Part shown: in pieces, positions 48,041 to 59,676 of the stretch | How positions within the stretch are numbered: position 1 is the first letter of the stretch | Layout: each line of letters starts with the position of its first letter | NCBI GenBank assembly: GCA_030704615.1 | Contig: CM060731.1 | Coordinates: 45,198,001-45,262,000, forward strand | Direction: 5' to 3' | Source: Takakia lepidozioides | Lineage: Eukaryota > Streptophyta > Takakiopsida > Takakiales > Takakiaceae | Length of the DNA stretch: 64,000 nt | Notes under the pieces: model-generated | What the model was told of the DNA's origin: nothing | The model's input: only the letters and a program-made list of their open reading frames with translations | Database searches by the model: none | Translations under genes and position numbers: made by a program

Positions 48041-51000
48041 AAGACGTCAAGAGAAGCGATCTGGATGGTCGACGACGGACCATGTCGCTGCTACTACGAC
48101 ACCAAATACAACGATCCATCAGACATCCGGTAATGATCCTATGCAAATTGATGCTGTCCGATTCTAGCCATTGACGCCACAAGAAAAACAAAGACGACGC
48201 TCGAATGGATTATGCCTTTATTGCGGAGAAGATGATCACATAGCAATAAACTGCCATAACAAAAGAAGATTCAAAGCTCGGGGCACAACTCAAGTGTTCG
48301 ATACGAGGAGGTCGGAAAACGAAGATGTCCAGTCACAGTAGGGACCATGGGGCTGGACACTCCAAATTCCTAGAAAAAAAAGGTTTTTTTCTACCTCCAG
48401 ACCCTGTACCTTGTTTCACAGTTCCAGTAAAGATCAGGATGCAAAATCGAGATATCTCCGTAAAAGCACTTTTGGACTCGGGCGCTTCAGCGTGTTTTAT
48501 TGATAAAGACTTCGCGAATCAACACAATTTAACACTCGTAAGAAAGAAATTCTCGGCCCCTGTTGAAGTCATTGATGGACGACCGTTAGCATCAGGAAAT
48601 ATTGACCATGAAACTCGACCCCTTGAAATGAAGCTTAAAGATCAAGCATCACAGATTGTTTTCAATGTCATCTAGTCTCCAACAAATCATGTGATCCTTG
48701 GACTTCCCTAGTTTGTACTTCATAATCCTGACATCGACTGACGATCACAAAAAATTTCGGCAAGACAAAAATACAAAAGTACCAAAGGTATTCAACCTCT
48801 GTTTCTTGGAGTTAGAGCCTTCATGATAGCTACGAAGAAAGACACGACATTTGCATTTTATGCAACTCCGATCAAAACCACAACAGACCAAGGTACTTCG
48901 ACATTACCCACTCAATATCAAGATTTCAATGATGTCTTTGAGAAGAAAAATGCAGACATGTTGCCAGAACATCGACCTTATGATTATGCAATTGAGTTGC
49001 AAGAAGGAGCTCAACCACTATTCGGCCCGATCTACAATTTATCTCAAATGGAGCTGGCTGCTTTACGCGAATACATTGATGAAAATTTGTCAAAGAATTT
49101 CATTCGACATTCGAAATCCCCCGCGGGAGCACCTATCTTATTTGTGAAGAAGAATGACGGATCATTACGCATGTGTGTGGACTATCGTGGGCTTAACAAA
49201 GTTACTATAAAAAATCGTTACCCACTACAACTTGGACGAGTAAATTTTTTCACAAAGATCGACTTGAGATGAACTTACAACCTTGTACGAATAAAAGAAA
49301 TAGACGAATGAAAGACTGTTTTTCGCACAAGGTACGGACATTTCGAATACAGTGTTATGTCTTTCGGTCTTACAAATGCTCCAGCAATTTTTCAACACAT
49401 GATGAATGACATCTTTCGAGAATTTTTAGATGATTTTGCAGTCATCTATTTGGACGATATTTTGATATTTTCACAGAATGAAGAAGAACATGGTCGTCAT
49501 GTACGCCTTGTCCTTGATAAATTGAGGGAATAATGACTATATGTCAAGTTGGAAAAATGTCTTTTCCACCAATCTGAAGTCGGGCTACATTATTTCCGAC
49601 AAATGAATCTTTATGGATCAGAAGAAAATACAAACCATCATCGAGTGGATTAAACCAACTTCGGTCCGAGATGTACAATGTTTTCTAGGATTTGCAAATT
49701 TCTATATAATCTTCATCAATGTCTACTCCAAAATTGCTGCAGCAATGACACGACTCACAGGGAAGGACAAATTTGTATGGGTCGAGAAGGCTGACCAAAC
49801 ATTTGAAAGGCTGAAGCAGGCATTTACAATGGCTCCAATATTGGTACATGCAGACCCATCTAAACCATTTTTTTTTTAAGCAGATGCATCGGACTTTGCA
49901 CTTGCTGCGGTACTCTCTCAATACGGTACAGATGGCCGACTTGACCCTGTTGGTTTTTGTTCTCGCAAATTTTTCGCTACGGAGATCAATTATGAAATCC
50001 ATGACAAAGAACTTCTAGCGATTATCGATGCTTTTGAGGAGTGGCGTCATTTATTGGAGGGAGCTCAACATGAGGTCACTCTCTATACTTATCACAAAAA
50101 CTTCGAGTATTTTATGAGTGCTCGTGTTTTGAATCGACGTCAAACAAGATAGAGTATGTCACTAGCAATGTTTGATTTTGTTATTACCTACCATCCCGGA
50201 CATCTTCAGGGAAAATCAAATGTTCTTTCTCGACGCTCATATCTTGCAGCAAAGGAAAGGAGATGCAGCTTTTGACCGACAAAAATCCATCATCTTGAAA
50301 CCAGCAAATCTCCAATTGAATATGTTATCCATATCCACCTATGACGATGCAGAAATCATAAATGAGATTCAGGAAGTACTGAAGAGCGATCATTTTGCTA
50401 CGACACTACGAAGTCAACTAAATCGACCTCGAGACAACCCACATGTTACAAACGACTTCGAATTCAAAGATGGCTTACTTTATTTCAAGTGACTTCTTTA
50501 TGTACCTCCAGGACCTACACAACTTCGAATTTTTCAAACATGTCATAATCTTCCAGCTGCAGGACATTTCGGCTTCAACAAAACAATGGAATTGATATCC
50601 AGGGACTTTTGGTGGTCGCAGATGTGGAAACTCGTGAAAGAATTTATAAAATCTTACGACACGTATGTGAGAGCGAAGAGACCGCGACATCGACCTTACG
50701 GTCTTCTTCAACCATTACCCATTCCCAAGGGTCCATGGTCGTCTGTGTCTACGGACTTTATTACAGACCTTCTAATTTTCAAGACCACCGATTCAATCCT
50801 TGTTATTGTAGATGATTTTACGAAGATGACACATTTCATTCCATGTAATAAGACGGTTACCGGCGAGGAAACTGCAAGACTCTTCCTCAATAATATTTAC
50901 CGCATTCATGGACTCCCGAAAGACATCGTATTTGATCGAGGACCACAGTTCATATCAAATTTCTGGAGGGATTATTTCACATATTAGATACTAAGATCAA

Positions 51001-52430
51001 CCTCTCTACAGCTGATCATCCACAGACTGATGGTCAAACCGAACGTGTAAACCAGATTTTGGAGTAGTATCTTCGCTGTACGATAAATTATCACCAAGAT
51101 AATTGGACGGACCTTCTGTCATTGGCTGAGTTTGCCTACAACAACACTATACATTCTTCGACCAAGCAAACTTCATTTTTCTCCAATTATGGTCATTATC
51201 CTTTAGCAAACCCTTTCCACATGAAAATTGTTAGAAGCCCTGCTGCAAAAAACCTTGCCACTCATCATGTTACGATTCAGAAGGAGCTTACATCCCACCT
51301 CGCAGAAGCTAAAAAACAATACAAGGAGTATGCAGATCAACGTCGCCAACTCCAACCCCAGTTCAAGGTCGGAGATCGTGTGTGGCTTCTTCGACGGGAC
51401 ACACAAACCTCGCGACCATCAAGGAAGTTGGATTATCAACGCCTGGGACCATTCAAAATTATTCAACAAATAAATCCGGTCAGTTTTCGGCTTGAACTCC
51501 CACGAAGTATGCGCATCCATCCAGTTTTTCATGTTTCATTATTGGAGTTGTATCATCCATCGAATATTCCAGGGAGAGTTTTCGTACCACCTCCACCAAT
51601 CGAAGTCAATCAGAAAATTGAGTATGAAGTCGACGAAGTCCTAGACTCTCGCATCAAGTATAAACGTCTTGAGTATTTCGTACATTGGAAAGGCTACGAC
51701 ATTAGCGAACGAACGTGTGAACCTTCATCCAACTTCGCCAATGCCTTTAACAAAGTCCAAGAGTTTCATAAACGATATCCAGCTAAGCCCCGAGCTACAC
51801 GTCAATGAGATGTCACAATGATGATGTCAGCCAGTTAGCTTCAAGGAGAAGACTTCACATTCAATGTACCTGATACACGCTAAGGAGGGAGGAGCACCAT
51901 ACATCAGTATATATATTTACACTTCCAGCACTCTTGCATCTTGTATTGGCAGCATGGAGTCACAGGAACTAGATACATTGGAGTTGTCGCTTACCCAACT
52001 ACCAGATCAGTCATTCCGACTCTCACGACCTTCAACATCACACCGACGCTCTCGAGACGATGGGCCATCAATGCGACCCGTACTTCCTCGTCTGGACCCC
52101 GTACGACGACAAGTGGAGCCTACTCGAAGTCTGATAATTCTGTTGGAGGTTGAGGCTTCGGACCCAGAGGGCAACGAAATCATGTTGAAGGCAGCTTCGA
52201 AAATCAGAATGCTCAAATCACTGCGTGGTCCCAAGTTCAAGGTGTTGGACACTATCGATGGTTGGAGGGATCTATAAATCATTTGAGTCAAGAACGAAAA
52301 CCCGAATACTTGGCAAATACCATTCGCCGGATTTTGGATTTTCTCCAACTCTAAGCAAGTCCAAGATTTTACCGCTCCTCGATGAACTAAGAATTAAGGG
52401 TACCCCACAGAACCTGTAAAAGCGTTAAAG
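48041..52430 (+). mobile_element. Decayed Ty3/gypsy chromovirus without visible LTRs
   Basis: Gag-pol remnant. Gag end with DPMQIDAVRF and a CCHC knuckle CLYCGEDDHIAINC (about 48215-48258); protease LLDSGASACFID (48470); RT from [20 protein letters not shown] through [11 protein letters not shown] (48980-49500); RNase H; an integrase with HNLPAAGHFGFNKT and a catalytic core (50580-50990, continuing shifted after 51000); and a C-terminal chromodomain FVHWKGYDISERTCEPSSNF (about 51675-51740). Numerous stops fall where related elements have Trp or Gln. The 5' edge abuts the LINE tail. No LTR pair is seen, so this is an old, internally preserved copy. Confidence 0.85.
51122..51808 (+). pseudogene. 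Integrase C-terminal part with chromodomain (gypsy copy 2)
   Basis: Open segment of 228 codons: the end of integrase (MAEFAYNNTIHSSTKQTSFF), a linker with VGDRVWLLRRD, the IHPVFHVSLLELYHP block and the chromodomain at residues about 175-225 with the aromatic cage region VHWKGYD. Chromodomains in this family direct integration to particular chromatin marks. Confidence 0.8.
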
Positions 52431-52439
52431 TCCCAAGCA

Positions 52440-52665
52440 GCCCTCTAACATTTACCCCTCCCCTGTCCAAGGCTTATCCATCAACGCCCTCCTACCTACT
52501 TCCGCTTCCCCAGAATCAACCATTCACTTCGTTGAATTCACATACTGTAACAACCGATACCCAGCCCCCTCCATTCTAGAGAAACGACAAAAATATGCCC
52601 CCCTCAACCTCACCATCCGCCAGTGTGGGTGGCGCACCGCCCCCTATCAATTATCACAACAGGTA
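52440..52665 (+). mobile_element. LINE 3' fragment, left piece
   Basis: It matches the C-terminal block of the LINE at 47450-47690: TIHFVEFTYCNNRY, LEKRQKYAP, CGWRTAPYQ. It is cut at 52665 by the gypsy insertion and continues at 59336. The whole fragment is about 575 bp, a strongly 5'-truncated LINE copy. Confidence 0.8.
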
Positions 52666-52670
52666 CTAGA

Positions 52671-53395
52671 TGTCGCGGCCCTTTGCCTTGAGGGCAGGGG
52701 GTCGGGACACATGAGGAGCTGCCCCTGTGGTGGGGGCAGCGGCAGCGATAGGTATGGGGGGCTGAAGCACCCTTGAGTGTCCAAGGCACTCAATGAGGCG
52801 GAGGCGCTCACTAGGTGGAGCCCCGCACACCGGGTTGCGGTGGGGGTGGCTCCACAAGGGGTGGTGGTAGCTTAGCGGGACTTAGTGGGGGTGGCATAGG
52901 ACTCACCATGGGGGCGGAGACCTCGTGGTGGGAGTCGTGGGGAGTCTTGGGACTCATCATGGTCCATAAGGGCCGTGGTGAGTGGGCCAAGACTCACCGC
53001 GACTCATCACCGGGAGTCGAGGGTTTTCGTGGTGGTTCGCCATAAAATGGCATGGCTGGTTGTGAAACCCCCGCGGACAGCTACAGAAGTATATATAGGG
53101 AGTAGTAACCCCGAGAACGGTGCAAGCCCGTTGGTGACCAAAAACTACTGAGTAAGCGAGCGAGCCGGAAAGCGACCAAAGAGTGGGGAGCTGTTCCGGA
53201 CTGCCATCTACCAAAGGGAATTCCACTAGTCCCAAATAGGTGGAGGGTTTAGTGGGAAGCGAAGGGGGACCGTTATGTCCCGGTGAGCAGCCGAAGCTCC
53301 AAGTTGGCCCGGCGGCCAGGTTGGGAGTCAGGCGCGCGCATCAAAGCGAGTAACTATGACGTGAAGGGGAGCTTACCGAAGGGAGGTGCGCAACA
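52671..53395 (+). repeat. 5' LTR
   Basis: 725 bp, starting TGTCGCGG and ending GCGCAACA. A TATA-like box, GTATATATAGG, lies at about 53089, followed by the likely transcript start. Direct repeats of GACTCACC/GACTCATC motifs occur between 52905 and 53010 and may be regulatory. Compare the 3' LTR at 58606-59330. Confidence 0.95.
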
Positions 53396-53397
53396 CT

Positions 53398-53409
53398 TGG
53401 TATCGGAGC
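53398..53409 (+). other. Primer binding site, tRNA-iMet type
   Basis: TGGTATCGGAGC begins 2 bp after the 5' LTR. It differs by one base from the TGGTATCAGAGC site used by most plant LTR elements. Confidence 0.8.
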
Positions 53410-53450
53410 TTAGAGTTCAGTACGCGATCGTCCTTGGGATAGGCCTCATC

Positions 53451-54674
53451 ATGGGGTCGGGCAAGCCAAAGCGAAAGCGGAACGGCCCAAAAGATGATGA
53501 TCCTGGTGAGCCCGATGGGGGCGACGTGTCACCGAAGCGGCCGTTTGAGGAAGCGACGTAGGTTTCTGAAAGCGAGGCCGCTCAAGAGCGGGAGGAATCC
53601 GAGGAGTCGGAGCCCGAGGAATCTGTGAGAGCTCCGACCGACCAACAGATGCCTCCCATGCCGGCAGCCTTTTGGGAAGGGTTGTTGGCGCAGTTTGGCG
53701 GGAGAGGGTTCAAGGAATTGATGAAGAGACAGTTTGTGCCCCTCAACGCGTCCTGGCTTGCCCGGGACAAGATGAGGAATTTGAAGCAAACAGATGACAT
53801 TCGGGGGTATGTCCAGGCTTTCAATATGCTGTTGCTCGAAGTCGCGGACATGGCAGAACCAGAAATGGTCTTCAACTTTGTGGTGGGACTGGCCCCATGG
53901 GCCAGGCGGAAGTTGGAGGAGAAGCCACCCAAGACTTTGAACGAGGCAATTGAGAGGGCTGAATGTTTCTCGGATGTCCCTAGGGGTGAGAGACAAGGCC
54001 GTACGGAGCTGAACCACAAGAAGACCCGGCGGGAAGGTGACTCCTTCCGACCGGAAAAGAAGTGGGATAGGCCACGCGGCGACAATGGCACGTGGAAATC
54101 GAAGGGAGGGCCTTCACACGTCAAGGCGGCACCCGGTGCTTTGAAAGGAAAAGCGGGTGGAGCGGCTTATGGCGGATAGAAGGCAACCTTTGATGGAGTG
54201 TGTTTCAATTGCGGGGAGCCCGGGCACATGGCCAAGAAGTGCACGAAACCTCGACAATTGAACATGACTCGGGCAACCACGGAGCTGTCGGAAGATACCA
54301 TCAGTCGCTTGGTGGAAGCGGTGGTCGCCAGGACTTGCAAGGTAGGCAACTATTCTTGTGAGTTGTATCAGGAAACTTGCGCCCTGCGTAAAGGGAGTCA
54401 GTTATTGTTCGTGGATGGGATAATATCCGGAACTAACGTGTCGTTGTTGGTGGACACAGGAGCGTCGCACTCCTTCATGACGCCGGCGGCGGCGCGAAAG
54501 TTGGGATTTCCGACGAGTGACGTGGGGGCCTCTATTGAGGTGCGTCCTGCCAAAGGAGAACCACAGTTGGCGACAAGGTTGGCGTTTGATGTTCCTCTTC
54601 AACTGGGAGTTGGGAGGGACGTGAGAACTTCACCATCTGCGAGATCGATGGAGTGGATCTCATTTTGGGGATGA
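53451..54674 (+). pseudogene. Gag and protease region (gypsy copy 1)
   Basis: One frame carries the capsid-like region (FWEGLLAQFGGRGFKELMKR, residues from 53670), a zinc knuckle CFNCGEPGHMAKKC (54201-54242) and the protease motif LLVDTGASHSFM (about 54444-54480). TAG stops at 53559-53561 and 54177-54179 interrupt it where Gln is expected. Near 54617 a one-base change moves the protein to the pol frame, where ENFTICEIDGVDLILGMTFL continues. Confidence 0.85.
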
Positions 54675-57600
54675 CCTTTTTGAGCAAATCCGGAGCGGTC
54701 ATAGATGGCCGCAAGAGAGTAGTCACGCTGCCATGTGGGAATGGTGGCGAGGCCTTACGAGTGTCGGAAACGCCCAAATCCGTGGGAGGGCAAATAAACC
54801 TTCTATCAGCAAGGGAGTGGGCCGTGGAGGAGGCACACGAGCCCCAGTTTTTGCTTTACATTAGAGAAGTGAAGGGAGAAGGCGATGGGGAGCCGAGCCC
54901 AGATTGGATCAAGGGGATCTTGGAGAAATACTAGGATGTGATGCCGGAGGATTTACCAAGCGGCTTGCCACCGCGAAGAGGAGTTGACCACAAGATTGAG
55001 GTGATACCGGGATCGGAACCGCCTGCCAAGGCACCCTACCGGTTGAGCCACAGGGAGTTGGTCGAGCTGAAAACTCAGCTCAAGGATCTAATGTCAAAGG
55101 GGTATATCCGGCCGAGTAAGTCACCTTACGGAGCCCCGGTGCTATTCGCAGACAAGAAGGATGGGACGCTGCGGATGTGTGTCGATTATAGGGCTTTGAA
55201 TAAGGTGACTATTAAAAACCGGTACCCTTTGCCAAGGATCGACGACCTTTTCGACCGGTTGGCAGGAGCAAAGTATTTCAGCCGGATCGACTTGCGCTTC
55301 GGCTATCATCAAATTCGGGTGGCGGAAGGAGATGAGGAGAAGACCGCGTGCAGGACAAGGTATGGTTCTTATGAGTTCTTGGTGATGCCTTTTGGCCTCA
55401 CTAATGCACCGGCGACCTTTAGCACGCTGATGAACAGCCTTTTTCAGGAGTGGTTGGATGACTTTGTGATCGTGTACATCGACGACATCTTGGTGTACTC
55501 GAAAACAAAGGAGGAACACCTGGAGCACCTCAAAAGGGTGTTCCAAAAGTTGCGGGAAGGGAAGCTGTACGCCAAAGCTTCAAAATGCGAATTCGGGGTC
55601 ACGAAAGTGGAGTTCTTGGGGCATGTGATTACACAGGATGGGATCAAAATGGATGACAGAAAGGTGAGGGCGATCTTGGACTGGGAGCCTCCGACTTCGG
55701 TCCCGGGAGTGCGATCCTTCCTAGGACTCGCCTCCTATTACCGGAAGTATGTGAGAAATTTCGCCAAGATTGCGGGGCCACTGTCAGACCTTCTGTGTAA
55801 ATCTAAAGTCTGGGCATGGAACACTTTTTGTGGCCAAGCTTTTGCTGAATTGAAGCAGCGGATGGCGGAAGCTCCAGTCTTGAAAATCCTGGAGTTCGAT
55901 CGTCCGTTTGAGATACATACAGATGCGTTGGACTTCGCGATTGGGGGTGTACTGATGCAAGATGGACGTCCAGTGGCTTACGAAAGTAAGAAACTGAATG
56001 AAGTGGAGCGACGGTGGCCGACACACGAAAAAGAGATGAAGGCGGTGGTGCACTGTCTTGAGCTTTGGCGCCACTATGTTGGTTCCAACCCAGTGAAGGT
56101 GTTCACGGACAATGTCACGGTGAAGTATTTTGCCACGCAGCCCAAGTTGTCCCCAAAACAACTTAGGTGGCAAGATACTTTGGCGGTGTTCGACGTGGAT
56201 ATCCAGTACAAACCGAGATGAGACAACGTGGTGGCCGATGCTTTAAGTAGAAAGCAGCAGCTCTTGTTGGTGTACAAGGGCGAGACGGCGCTCCAAAGGA
56301 AGATCCGGAAGGCTTGCCGGAAGGATGAGCTGGCGAAGTCCGTGATGCAGGACTTGAGGATGGGGGTTAAATAGCAGTTCCACTTGCAAAATGGACTGCT
56401 CCGGAATAAGCAAAAACGTCTCTACGTGCCGAAGGGAGGGATTAGAGATAGTCTCTTGAGAGAATGCCATGATAGCCCGCTTGCGGGCCACGGCGGAGCC
56501 AAGCGCACTGCGGCACTCTTGAAGAAAGAGTATTTCTGGCCCAAACTGAGGGAGGAGGCAGAGGAGTATGTCAAGACATGCACCACATGCCAACAAAACC
56601 GGAGCGAGTACAAAAAGCAAGCGGGGCTGTTACAACCCTTGCCGATTCCAGAGGGGACTTGGGAAAGCGTCTCGATGGATTTCATGACTGCTATGCCGCT
56701 GTCAAAAGGATTCAATGCAATCATGGTGGTGGTGGATAGGTTCAGTAAAATGGGCCATTTCATCCTCACCAAGGAGACGGCAACGGCGCAGGAGACAGGA
56801 CGACTTTACTTCGCCCACGTCTTAAAGCATCATGGAGTCCCGAAGGATATTGTCTCGGACCGCGATCCAAAGTTTACGAGTAAATTTTGGAGGGCACTCT
56901 GAAAGAAGATGGGGACGAGGCTGAAGATGAGCACCGCCTTCCGACCTACGACCGACGGCCAAACAGAAAGAGTGAATTCCGTAGTGAAGCAGATCTTGCG
57001 GAATTACGTGTAGGCAAACCAAACAGACTGGGTGGAACACTTAGACGCGGCAGAGTTCTGTTATAATAACACAGAACACTCAGCAACGGGAGTTTCCCCT
57101 TTCGTATTGGTCTATGGAAAAGCACCTCTGGTGCCGACAAGTTGGGCCGCCCAGGACGTCGAAGAACCGGCAGTAGTGGCGGTACTGGAAGAACGCGAGC
57201 GTTTGTTGAAGCTCGCAAAGTACAACATTGCCAAAGCCAGGAAACGGTATGAAAGGCAGGTGAATCGGAAGCGGAGGGAAGTGAAATTTGAGGCAGGCAC
57301 AGAGGTCTGGTTGAACATCAAGAATTTCCGACTACCTCCGGAAGTCAGTCCGAAGTTCGTACCTCCGTATGCGGGACCCTTTCGCATTCGGAAGGTTATG
57401 AATGAGGATGTGTATGAATTGGAGCTGCCGGCAAACAGCAAGGTGCACCCAGTATTCTATGTCTCCCTTTTGAAGCCTTACTTCAAAGATGAAGCGCGTC
57501 CGAATTGGCACCAAGTGTTGCGTCCGCCATCTATGCTGTTGGATCATGAGAATGAACCTGAGTACGAGGTGGAGACAATACTTAAGTCAAGGAGGTTCAG

Positions 57601-57742
57601 GAACCGAGAAACGGAGTATCTCGTCAAATGGAAGGGCTATCATCAGGTGGAGGCATCTTGGGTGCGTGCCTCAGAAATGGGAAACGCATCCAAGGCGGTC
57701 GCAGTTTTCGAAGGGCCACCTCAAAAACGGAAGAAGAGTTGA
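54653..57742 (+). pseudogene. Pol: RT, RNase H, integrase, chromodomain (gypsy copy 1)
   Basis: A single frame spans 3.1 kb. RT (54960-55640) has [20 protein letters not shown] and [14 protein letters not shown]. RNase H has [19 protein letters not shown] and VFTDN. The integrase zinc site has HDSPLAGHGG and CTTCQ, and the core has SMDFMTAMP, VSDRDPKFTSKFW and [10 protein letters not shown]. The chromodomain has YLVKWKGYHQVEASWV at 57618-57665. Stops: TAG 54932, TGA 56219, TAG 56372, TGA 56900, TAG 57011. Each is explained by a C-to-T or G-to-A change of Gln, Arg or Trp. Otherwise no frame shift is seen in this stretch. Confidence 0.9.
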
Positions 57743-58605
57743 TGGGGACATCAACCTTGGAGCGTGGGGGAGGAAATGCATGCTTAGCCCGGCTTAGCTA
57801 GCTTAGGAATCCGATTACAAAAACTTGTATTCTACAAAAATTTGTTATAAAGGAAATGGGTTCCAAATGTTGTGCGTCCTATTTTGTTTGGAATGGTGAT
57901 GCATGGTATGGTTGGCTAGTGTGTAGAATGCATGCTAGCTTATAAAAGTGGGAGAGGTAAATTGGGTTAATCGTGTGTTTGCGTAGTGCCGAAATCGGGT
58001 GACCCCCATCCAAGGGGCAAGGATACTTGCGACTTCTTTGGGAGTTCACGTGCTAGTGCGCACCTGGCGCGTGCGCGTACTATAACTGCGCTACCGATTC
58101 CGTTCACGTACTATAATCGTGTAGCCTCGGGACGAAGTCGTAGTGCGGCTTCGGCGTGTTCCCGTACCTCAGGCCGGCATTCCAAGGCGGACCCAATTGT
58201 AGTGATTGGGTCGCACGGTTGGTTCAAGGTTATCTTCCTAGTCAAAGAGGGTTCCAGGGAACCCTTGCTCAAGGTGATGCCAAAAGCGGCATCATGAGCG
58301 ATCGCAAGCAATGTTGTTGCAGTAAGGCGATTCGATCCTCGGGGAGGATCGTTCCTTGGCCTTGAAGTAGGCCAAGAAGAGTGCACTGGGAAGAGCTGGA
58401 GAGGCTCCACCCTTGGCCGGGACTTGGAGGAAGTCGGCCGAACTAGCTAGTGGAGAGTAGAGTCAAGTGTGGGGTTTGGTTCTTTACCATGGGACGCCAT
58501 GGTGCGGAAACAAACTCCTTGATGTGGGACACCACAACTTGGATGTTCGTTTCTACAAAATGGACAAGTCGATGAGGACATCGACTCCCTGTTGGTAGGG
58601 GTGTG

Positions 58606-59330
58606 TGTCGCGGCCCTTTGCCTTGAGGGCAGGGGGTCGGGACACATGAGGAGCTGCCCCTGTGGTGGGGGCAGCGGCAGCGATAGGTATGGGGGGCTGA
58701 AGCACCCTTGAGTGCCCAAGGCACTCAAAGAGGCGGAGGCGCTCACTAGGTGGAGCCCCGCACACCGGGTTGCGGTGGGGGTGGCTCCACAAGGGGTGGT
58801 GGTAGCTTAGCGGGACTTAGTGGGGGTGGCATAGGACTCACCATGGGGGCGGAGACCTCGTGGTGGGAGTCGTGGGGAGTCTTGGGACTCATCACGGTCC
58901 ATAAGGGCCGTGGTGAGTGGGCCAAGACTCACCGCGACTCATCACCGGGAGTCGAGGGTTTTCGTGGTGGTTCGCCATAAAATGGCATGGCTGGTTGTGA
59001 AACCCCCGCGGACAGCTACAGAAGTATATATAGGGAGTAGTAACCCCGAGAACGGTGCAAGCCCGTTGGTGACCAAAAACTAGTGAGTAAGCGAGCGAGC
59101 CGGAAAGCGACCAAAGAGTGGGGAGCTGTTCCGGACTGCCATCTACCAAAAGGAATTCCACTAGTCCCAAATAGGTGGAGGGTTTAGTGGGAAGCGAAGG
59201 GGGACCGTTATGTCCCGGTGAGCAGCCGAAGCTCCAAGTTGGCCCGGCGGCCAGGTTGGGAGTCAGGCGCGCGCATCAAAGCGAGTAACTATGACGTGAA
59301 GGGGAGCTTACCGAAGGGAGGTGCGCGACA
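58606..59330 (+). repeat. 3' LTR
   Basis: 725 bp, ending GCGCGACA. It differs from the 5' LTR at about six sites (for example 5' LTR AGTGTCC against AGTGCCC here, and CAACA against CGACA). A short purine-rich tract (GGTAGGGG) lies just before it. Confidence 0.95.
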
Positions 59331-59335
59331 CTAGA

Positions 59336-59676
59336 GGTGGGATTCATATTGCCAGTATAATCACGTTACACGACAATCTTCAAATCCCTATCTCCCCTAT
59401 CCACAAATGCTTTAAAGCCATTTACCTCACTACCCTCCGCTCCCTCACTGCCATCGTCACCAATAAGCGACAACTCGAGTCCAACCCCTCTGCGGCATCC
59501 CAGGTATCCTGGAGTACCCCCGGGTACGCTAGGCACCATCCCCTATATACTACTTCTTCCTGGTTACCGGTGTCCCCGTTCTCTTTATAGGGCCCACCCC
59601 GGAAAGGGGGAAGTAGCCGTCAGACGAAGTGGCTCTTAGTTACGGCGGCTTTGGCCGGAGTCTTCTCTCTCTCTAG
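59336..59676 (+). mobile_element. LINE 3' fragment, right piece and tail
   Basis: It resumes the LINE C-terminal block interrupted at 52665: GGIHIASII, PIHKCFKAIYLTTL, TNKRQLESN. The 3' untranslated region then matches 47850-48020 (TATAGGGCCCACCCC, GAAGTGGCTC, TTAGTTACGGCGG). It ends in the pyrimidine tail TCTTCTCTCTCTCTAG, directly against the RBR exon. Confidence 0.85.

Larger units (their letters stand above)
52671..59330 (+). mobile_element. Ty3/gypsy chromovirus, full length, young
   Basis: A 6660-bp LTR retrotransposon inserted into a LINE fragment. Target duplication is CTAGA (52666-52670 and 59331-59335). The two LTRs are each 725 bp and differ at about six positions by eye. A primer site complementary to initiator tRNA-Met follows the left LTR. 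Gag, protease, RT, RNase H, integrase and chromodomain are all present in order, but interrupted by seven in-frame stops and at least one frame change. The copy is recent yet cannot make an intact polyprotein as read. Confidence 0.95.

Noticed and set aside
51864-52277. 137-codon open frame after the second gypsy copy
   Set aside because: No domain is seen; it lies in the expected 3' region of the element, with low-complexity Arg/Ser content. I left it as part of the element.
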